Source: Tricholoma matsutake
Taxonomy: Eukaryota; Basidiomycota; Agaricomycetes; Agaricales; Tricholomataceae
Direction of reading: 5' to 3'
DNA: 64,000 bases
Assembly (NCBI GenBank): GCA_026075535.2
Contig: AP026544.2
Span: 4,278,001 to 4,342,000 of the forward strand
The position numbers and the translations under genes are program-made. Each line of letters opens with the position of its first letter. Position 1 is the stretch's first letter. Positions 56,334 to 64,000 of the stretch are shown here, piece after piece. The notes below the pieces were generated by a model. The model saw only the letters and a list, made by a program, of their open reading frames with translations. It did no database searches and was not told the DNA's origin.

Positions 56334-58861
56334 CTCTCATACTCCAAAAAATGACTGGGGGGGGCTTGAATCAACAAGTCACAGGCACACTTTACATGTT
56401 GGTGAAAACATTGAGTTGCCTGGTAGTGGACTGATGATGACAGTGGGTGTTGATGAGGACAGTGGGTGTTGATGAGGACAGTGGGTGTTGATGAGGACAG
56501 TGGGTGTTGATGAGGACAGTGGGTGTTGATGAGGACAGTGGGTGTTGATGAGGACAGTGGGTGTTGACAAGGACAGTGGTGTTGACAAGGACAGTGGCAT
56601 TGACAAGGACAGTGGCGTTGACAAGGACAGTGGGCATTGATGGTGCGGTGCTGGGGACAGGCACAGTGACATGGTGGGGGGTGGCAAAATGGTGCATTTA
56701 CAGGACACCTGGGGCGAGCTGGGGTGTATGGATGGAAACATGGGTGTAGACGGTCAGTGGGGGGTGTCGTCAGGCATTCCTGGCATCGTTAGTGATGTGG
56801 CAGGGGTGTAGGATGCAGGTGGCAGTGAAACTGCTTGTTTTGGGGGTTCAGGGGTGAGCTAGCACTTTGGGAACCATTTTGGGGGTGTTTCACTGGTTCT
56901 GGCTGCATACGTCATCGTCGTTCGAGAAGGTCACCTAGCCTGGTGACAAGATTGGGTGCGAGACATTCGTTTGTAGTGCTTCCGACTGAGAGCAGGCGAC
57001 TGTCCCGTTTGATTGCTAGAAAAGGATCAGAACAGGATATGTTTGAAGTTTGTCATCTTGCTGTCTGGTCTGTGGTGAACATTGATTATGAAGTGGAAAA
57101 ATACCAGGCATTCTTGATGGTTGTACAACGATGACAGGAGGAGGAGCAGAAGGATGTCGACAGTGAAAAATGGGGGCTTGGGAAGTATGGCAAGGCCGCG
57201 TTGGTGAAAAACAGGTGTCGTGGTTGAGGGGAAAGGTGTCAATGGTGAAAAACGGGGGTTGGGTGGAGCTGGAGCAGATGGGGGGTGTCAAAAGTTGTTG
57301 ACGGCCTCATTAATGATGAGGGGTGGTGTAATATGTGGGTGGTTGCAAAATGGGCATTTTTGGGGTGTCTGGGGCAAGTCGAGGAGATGGGGCAGGGCCT
57401 GGGACTGTTTTGGCATCTCTAGCTCCATGTCTCATGGCTCTGGAGCATTGGTTTGTGGTCTAGCATGGTCCAGAGCAGGGGATATGGTTGTCATTGGCAA
57501 ACACATCGACAATGACGTGGCAGTTCAGCGCTTCGGGGTGAATGGGGGTGTCCCTAGATGCAGACGGTGTCGTTAGTGATGAGACGGTGAATGGGGGGTG
57601 TTAGCAGTTGTCAATGAAGTTGCCAACAGCATGACTGGGGTGTGGGACACAGGCAGTGGCAGAATGATGTTTTTCCTGGGTGTCTGCGGCGAACTAGGTG
57701 GATGGAATGGGACTTGGGGGTGCCTAAGGGCTCTGGTCGCATGTTTCATTGTTTTTGGAGGGTAGGGTCTCATTTCGAATGTAGTGGGATGAGGGGAGTC
57801 AGCATTGATGCATATGATGTGGCACAGACACGGGGTAGCTCAGGGTGTGCAACGGGGGGCATGGGGGCGACCTGAGGGGAGCTGGGTGGTGTGTGATGCT
57901 TCCTAGACCTTCGTTTTCATTGATGAGGGCAGGGTGTTGACAGTGATGGGCGTTGACAGTGAGGGGGCGTGTCCTTGGGTACTGGTGGGTCTGGGAGTGT
58001 ATTCCGTCATTTTAGAGCTGCAGTTTTCAGTTCCAAGTGGGGCAGGGCCGGGCAATGGGCTGCTTGACAGTTCCAATGAATGCGCCTGCTCATCGTCGTG
58101 CAATTCGGTTTGTTGGGCTGTAGAACGTCGTCATTGGCCATCAGGTGTGTGGTTAGCCATGTTTGGGGCAGGGGTAGTCGTTTTGGTGCTCACTGTGGTC
58201 CAGGTGGACGGTTTGGGGGCAGTTGTAGCAGTCGTGGGTGCTGTCATTGATGATGATGCAGCGGTGGAACGGTGAGGCTCAGGGGTTAAGAGGAGGGGGT
58301 GGGAAGTGGGCTGGGGGATAATGGGTCGTCGTTGTAGATGCTGGGGCTGCATGGGTGGTTTTGTCAAGTATACGACGCATTCAGAGGAACACGTCCATAT
58401 GACCTTGCATAACAGTGCTTTCTGGGCTTGAGAAAGGGGGCTGTGGAGGCAGTAGGAGTGGGGTAGATCGACCTGGCAACATATGCTGTCATTTTCCAGG
58501 TGCTGGGAGAGGGGACTTGTGCTGGAAAACCAGTCATGAGACAGTTGTCATCGTCGTTGTCAATCATGTTGATAGCTGTGATGATGTGGCACATGATGGT
58601 GACATTGATGATGATGTGGTGCGGGGTTGGTAACAGTCGTGTGGGGTCGTTTGAAATGTTGGGAGCCAAGTGAGATGGGTGGGGTTGAGATGGGGTATAG
58701 GTGGTGTATAAATGCGAGTACAAATGAGAGTAGTTGTTGATACTGTGTCCAGTGTGAAAAAATTGACCGTTTCGGAAATTCCAGGGTCAGCAAGGTTTCA
58801 GGAAAAAGAGCGTGCATGAGAGAGTAGAGTGCGTATAGTAAGTTCATTACAAAAAAAAAAG
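56334..58861. mobile_element. 2.5-kb G/T-rich insert ending in poly(A)
   Basis: The plus strand is strikingly G/T-rich (GGGGTGT, GGTGTTGA words) and unlike the AT-rich Helitron. It ends in A10 (58851-58860) directly before the duplicated target, as in LINE-mediated insertion. Frames on both strands are P/T/S- or G/V/W-rich and none is recognised. A DNA fragment or non-coding RNA copied by a LINE is possible; the 196-bp repeat would be unusually long for a TSD. Confidence 0.6.
56440..56640. repeat. 18-19-bp minisatellite GGTGTTGATGAGGACAGTG
   Basis: About eleven units in tandem; the first seven are nearly identical and the last four are variants with GTTGACAAGGACAGTGG. Confidence 0.9.
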
Positions 58862-61300
58862 TGGAAGGAAGCCGGAGCTTCCAACACTCAAGATTCATGG
58901 GCACAGAAACATGTAAGGAACTTAGTATATTTTGAGGGGGGGGAAACTAAGATACAGTACAAATACTCGAAGTATGGACTATATACTACTGGAATAACAT
59001 GTGATAATACTGAAGCATGTGATAATGGTGTGATGATGTAAGAGGCACTCTTACACTGCTACCACTGGAGGTTTTTTGCTTGCAGAGTCAACAAAATTTA
59101 ATGACATTTCTGGACAATTGTTAAATGTTGATCAAGACACCTTGCAGCACATTGCCAAAAGAATGTCAGAAGGAGAAGTAATACATCCTGCAAATGAAGA
59201 GGAGGAACTTTGCTTTCAAGTAATAAAAGATTTAGACCATGTTAGTGGAAAAGTGAAAGGTTCAATAACAAGTAAAAAATACATGCAAAATGAGCTGTGG
59301 TCTCTAATGACATATATGAGTGCTCCACTTTGGTATTTTACAATTTCTCCAGTTGATACCAAACATCCTATTTCCTTATACTATGCTGACACCAAAGAGA
59401 CCTTTAATCCATTTATTCATGTACCAGATGATAGGTTTAGGCTGATTGCTAACAATCCTGTTGCAGGAGCCCATTTCTTTCACTTTATGATACAAATGTT
59501 TATTAAACATGTCTTAGGAGTTGGTTCAACAAAAAAAAGGCTTGTTTGGAGACACATCTGCATATTATGGAATAGTAGAACAGCAAGGAAGATTAACATT
59601 ACATTTACATATGCTGCTGTGGATAAAAGGTGCCATAGCTCCAGAGGAAATTAGGAATCACATTCAAGTTCCTAATTCTATTTTTTCTGAGAGCTCAGTC
59701 AAATACTTAGAAAGTTGTCATGCTGGAGAGTTTATCACAGGGACAAAAGAAACAGTAGAAAAAAAAGTAGAATTAGAAATGGCTTCAGAAAACTATGAGG
59801 ATCCTACTGAAACATTAGCTGTTGCACCACCACCTGTATGCACTGTAACAAATTGTCAAAATTGTGACAAATGCACTGCAATGACTTTATGGACCAAAAA
59901 ATATTATGAGACAGTTGATGATTTATTGCTAAAATCAAATGTTCATACTTGCACAACTAACAGAAGTAAAAATGGTTCACAACACAAACTGCATTCATTT
60001 ACAGGCTGTTTAGATAATATTTGGAACAAATGTAAAGCATAATTTCCAAGGCTGCTATTTGAATGTACAACAGTTGATAAAGAAACTGGCAGTCTGAACT
60101 GCAAAAAAAGAGAGTCAATGCTGAACACATTTACATATCCTATTACATATCTCTTCAGATGCAATACTGATGTTACTAAGACTCATATAATATTTGATAC
60201 AGTCAGAGCCATATTTCAGAAGAATGCTGAATTGATAGCAGGAGAAGAAGTCCAACAGGCAAAGGCATGCCAATTGATGACCAAACTCATTAATTGTTTG
60301 TCTGTGAAGATGGAGATGGGATCTCCAATGATATGTTTGTATCTTTTAGATAAACCAGACCACTACACTAATTATACTTTTGTTCCTTTTTACTGGCAAT
60401 CATTTGTATCAAAAGCTCGTGCTGCATGGAATACTGATCCAACAATTTCTCAAGAGCATCTGACAGACAAGATGCCAGAGAAGGTGGCAATACTTTGACA
60501 GCATCACAACATAGTAGGGTTTTCACCAGTAGATGACTATCTTTTGCATGCTCCAGAGTTAGAGTCTGTCTGGTTATATGACAACTCAGACTCTGAAGTC
60601 AATGATGAAGAAAAATTACAGGTTAAACCACAAGCTTCTTTGCTCAAATTTTTACCAGAGCACCCCTTTTCGACGACACATGCAAGTCGTTGGTTGGCAC
60701 CTGGTAAAGCATAAATTCCAAATTTTATTGGAACTACTATTCCACAATGTAACCAAGGAGATCAAGAATATTATTGTAGCTCCATGCTCACTTTGTTTAG
60801 GCCATGGAGAACAGGTCTACATTTATAACATGAAAACAACACATGGAATGATGCCTTCATAAACTACAAATTTTCAGAGCATCAAAAAGAAATTATGGCT
60901 AATATGAACATACAATATGAATGTTTAGATGCACAAGATGATTTTCATGCTCAAATGAAAAAAGGAGCAGTCTCAATACCAAGTTGGGCAGAAGAAGACA
61001 ACACAGTATGGACCAATCTTGATCAAACAATTGCAGATGATAATTTAGATACAGCAGAATATGCAAATGTTGTGGCAGACATTCATATTTCATCAACATT
61101 TGGTAAGGCTCAGCTATGCATGCAAGGTATGATGACTTCAATTAGAAGAACACTGACTGATGCAGGATGGACAAACTGTAATTCAAAACTGTTACCTTCA
61201 GATTTGCAATTAGCACCAGAGCCTGTGTCAGTGAGTAAGCCTCCAGGACAGTGGAATGCTGCTGTAATGGCAGCACATGCTCATGTTTTAGAAGAAAGAG
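58862..61300 (+). pseudogene. Helitron Rep catalytic region (HUH nuclease), broken
   Basis: After the duplicated exon end an intron GTAAGAGG...GCTTGCAG (59039-59085) is likely. Then AESTKFNDISGQLLNVDQD, ELWSLMTYMSAPLWYFTISP, NPVAGAHFFHFMIQMFIKHV, and after a -1/+1 shift in an A-run near 59530, G-L-F-G-D-T-S-A-Y-Y-G-I-V-E. Next comes QQGRLTLHLHMLLWI with the HUH-type H-x-H (HLH). Further parts: F-T-Y-P-I-T-Y-L-F-R-C-N, Q-L-M-T-K-L-I-N-C-L-S-V-K-M-E-M-G-S-P, YTNYTFVPFYWQSFV and MQGMMTSIRRTLTDAGW. A stop TGA at about 60498 replaces an expected Arg. Confidence 0.85.
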
Positions 61301-63180
61301 CTCAATTTTTGCCTCAGGACCAAGGGCTACAGAAAAAAGGACATGCAGTAAATTGGACACCAAATGAAGTAAAAGTAGTAGACAAATCTCATTTAGAAAG
61401 AAAAAGTGCAACACTGAAATGGCAACCTTTGATAGACAACATAGTAAAGACATTTGAATTGAACACTGAACAAGAAAGAGCTTACTGAATTGTAGCAAAT
61501 CATTCCTGTAGTGAAAACCCTGAGCAACTAAAAATGAACCTTGCAGGTATAGCAGGTACAGGGAAAACCAGGGTGCTGAAGGCACTAATACATTTATTCA
61601 CACAGAAAAAGGAAGCTCATTGATTAGTAATTGTAGCTCCTACTGGAAGTGCTGCATCTTTACTAAATGGCTCAACCTATCATTACATGTTTGCAATTCA
61701 CTCAGAAGGAAGAAGGACCAGTGTTGTTCAATTAGCACAAGCAAAAACATGACTACAAGGAGTAGACTATGTTTTTTTTGATGAAGTGTCCATGCTATCC
61801 TGCCGTGACTTATATTGCATTAGTGCAAGACAGGCTGAGCTTATGAACAATCCAACTTCTCCTTTTGGTGGTATGCATGTGATTTGTTCTGGTGATTTTG
61901 CACAATTACCACCACCTATTGGAGGTGAAAATGCTTCTTTATATAGTCGGACAGTTGGTATTAATGCACAGTCAGTACAAAGCCAAGAAGCAGCCATGGG
62001 AAAGGCATTATGGCACCAAGTGACTACTGTTGTAATCTTATGGCAGAATCAGAGACAAGTTGCTGACTCCCACAGAGATTTGCAGTTTCAAACTGTGTTG
62101 CAAAATATGTGATACGAGGCATGCACTCAGACAGATATTGCATTTTTGAACACACTTGTATCAAGTAAAATCAAGGGATGATCACATGTGTCACAGTCAG
62201 AGTTTAGAAATGTATCGATCATCACAGCACTTAACTCTCAGAAAGATGAAATCAACTGATTAGGTAGCCTTAGATTTGCAGCAGAAACTGGCCAGCAATT
62301 GAACCATTTCTTGTCTGAAGACACCATTCCTTCCAGTGACAATAATGAGACAACAAAAAGAGCAGCAGGCAGAAGACAACTTGTACACCATACCAAATTG
62401 ACCAGAGAAATACAACAGACTTTATGGAATCAGCCACCATGCAGAAATTCTAAATTGATTCCTGCTAAACTATCAATTTGTGTGGGCATGCCAATTATGA
62501 TTCAACACAATGCAGCAACAGAACTCTGTATGACAAAAGGTCAAGAAGCAACTGTTTATGGTTGGGAATATAGCAAAGGCACTGAAGAAGATATGTATCT
62601 AGAAACTTTATTTCTCAAACTCGTGAACCCAACTCAATCTGTGCAGCTACCAGACTTACCTCTTAATGTAGTGCCTTTGGTTAAAACTACAACTAATACC
62701 TCCTGCCAACTCACAGATGATACTTCTCTAGTAATATCTTGAAACCAAGTTGAAGCTTTACTAAATTTTGCTATGACAGATTATGCTTCACAAGGCAAAA
62801 CCCGACAGAAAAATGTTGCTGATCTTGCAGAGACTAGAACACATCAAGGTTATATACTGCTTTATCGAGAGGCACTACTGCTAAAGGCACTCTGATCTTG
62901 TCAGGAATTCATAGCAATAAGATAACAGGTGGTGCTTCAGGTGCTTTACATCAAGAATTCAGAGAACAAGAACTACTAGATTTGATTACCACATTGCAAT
63001 ATGAAGGTTGTCTTCCCACTCATATTGCAACAGCAGACAGACAAAACACCCTGATATCTAATTTTTGAAAATAGAAAGGAGAATCTTTTGTCCCATTGAC
63101 TACACATCCTGCAATTGCAGGATCCTTATTTAGAATGGAATCATTCAAATATTGAATGGGCAATCATAAAGGCAAAAGAA
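61301..63180 (+). pseudogene. Helitron PIF1-like helicase region, broken
   Basis: Superfamily 1B helicase motifs in order: LNTEQERAY (Q-like start), GIAGTGKTRVLKAL (Walker A, about 61550), IVAPTGSAASLLNGSTYHYM, YVFFDEVSM (Walker B, about 61775), GGMHVICSGDFAQLPPPIGG, ILWQNQRQ (motif III/IV region), LCVGMPIMIQHNAATELCMT-like motif at 62470-62540 and FAMTDYASQGKTR (motif VI region, about 62775). In-frame TGA stops at about 61487, 61621, 61750, 62110, 62180, 62260 and 62740 mostly replace Arg codons. The C-terminal LSGIHSNKITGGASGALHQE and FREQELLDLITTLQYEG close it. The Helitron 3' hairpin/CTRR end was not identified. Confidence 0.85.
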
Positions 63181-64000
63181 TGACAGGCTCCATCTATAGC
63201 CCAGCCAACCAATTTGCAAGACGATGAGCATATGTGCTCATCAGAATGCATCATCTATTCCATGGACGAGCCCTGCAGGCTTGGTCAACCCAAACGACAA
63301 CCTGCAACACCCTCAACACCTCCCAGCATCCCCCATCTCGTCCCACAGACCCCCATCAAAATCATCGAACCACCTGGCAAAACTACCATGTCATATTCAA
63401 TGACCCCCACTCCCCCACTCCTGCCACTCTCAGAACAAAACCTGGCACCCAAAAATTGATGGCACATGCTCCTTGGACCATTGGTGCTCCCCCAGCTCAT
63501 TCCCATAACCCCTGTTTGACACCCTGAGCCCCCCACTGGCCCTAACACATTACAGACAATGATGCTAACATCCCCCTGTGTTTCCATGTCATCTACACCC
63601 CCACCTATATTGTCTACACACAGGAAAGCTCCCTGTTTGCCGCCTGCATCCCCATATGGGCCCATATACCCCAGTTCATCCTAGCTCAGCCCTAAACCAG
63701 CCATTTCGCTGCCTCCTGCGCATTTTGACTGGGCAGAAGATGTGGAATCCCTCCCCATTCCCCCACCTGCTGCACCTGCATCCCCACAAGACCTCTTGGG
63801 TCTTCGATCAAATCTCCTGGGTCCATTTCGGTCCTTATGCAGGCATGTTCAATGATATGACACTGTTTGACAATGACCCCCACCAAATATTTTTTCATCT
63901 CATAGATCTTTTCAACCAGCTCTTCCACTCTTTGACCAGCCTCAATCATTTATCACCCGATGTCACCCTTCTGGTATAGGACCAGGAAAACCTATTGTCA
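63181..64000. other. C-rich unassigned tail
   Basis: Pyrimidine-rich DNA (CCCCCACT, CACCCTCAACACC) of the same composition as the complement of the 56.3-58.9-kb insert. Frames on both strands are P/H/T-rich or G/V-rich and none is recognised. It may be a second, opposite-strand copy of that insert type. Confidence 0.35.

Noticed and set aside
58131..58367. Thr/Ser/Pro-rich ORF as a secreted or cell-wall protein
   Set aside because: No signal peptide; composition follows from the G/T-rich repeat strand and there is no comparable frame in similar DNA at 47.8 and 63.3 kb.

Overview
The window looks like a transposon-packed region of a mushroom-forming basidiomycete (Agaricomycete). Reasons: the one clearly intact gene, an O-methyltransferase at 30.6-32.5 kb, has eight short introns (49-95 bp). 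The recognisable transposable-element proteins are agaricomycete types: a LINE, an IS630/Tc1-like DDE transposase, Ty3/Gypsy elements, a Helitron with a DUF6570-like region, Rep and PIF1 helicase, and a fragment of a KDZ-like repetitive ORF. Most other long ORFs are by-products of low-complexity, H/P/S/T-rich transposon DNA.

Layout. 0-3.6 kb: small inverted-repeat elements. 3.6-7.5 kb: a decayed LINE split by a 1.39-kb hAT-like element with a perfect 8-bp target duplication. 7.66-10 kb: a dead DDE transposase. 10.2-13.0 kb: the 3' part of a Gypsy element with an antisense gene. 13.3-15.3 kb: a hAT-like element containing a large foldback palindrome. 15.8-17.9 kb: a composite element rich in hairpins. 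18.0-23.9 kb: two F-box/LRR-like paralogues separated by an element-associated inversion. 24.1-25.3 kb: a tandem array of intron-exon-like units. 25.7-26.5 kb: an element with an 11-bp target duplication. 26.5-33.4 kb: a CpG-rich host-like island with the methyltransferase. 33.4-35.0 kb: a hAT-like MITE and a second large palindrome. 35.0-45.0 kb: a Gypsy fragment split by an 8.9-kb Gypsy element that itself holds two solo LTRs. 45.0-47.8 kb: a second full copy of the element found at the F-box inversion. 50.3-63.2 kb: a Helitron broken by the composite element (itself carrying a solo LTR) and by a 2.5-kb poly(A)-ended insert between 196-bp direct repeats.

Two patterns stand out. First, two independent Gypsy copies carry the same spliced gene in antisense between integrase and the polypurine tract/3' LTR. 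It encodes a protein with a Zn2Cys6-like C-x2-C-x8-C-x8-C-x2-C-x6-C motif. Second, elements scattered across the window share a module that is not an obvious gene: a 12-16 bp-stem hairpin beside a short intron-like tract (GTAAGT, polypyrimidine, CTAAC, AG), plus more than twenty copies of a short palindrome around GAGCAGTTGCTC.

TE coding regions have lost nearly all CpG, and many in-frame stops are TGA where the families have arginine (CGA). This fits CpG-methylation or RIP-like decay that has spared the host island and the youngest LTRs. All identifications were made by eye from the sequence and knowledge of the families; no search was run.
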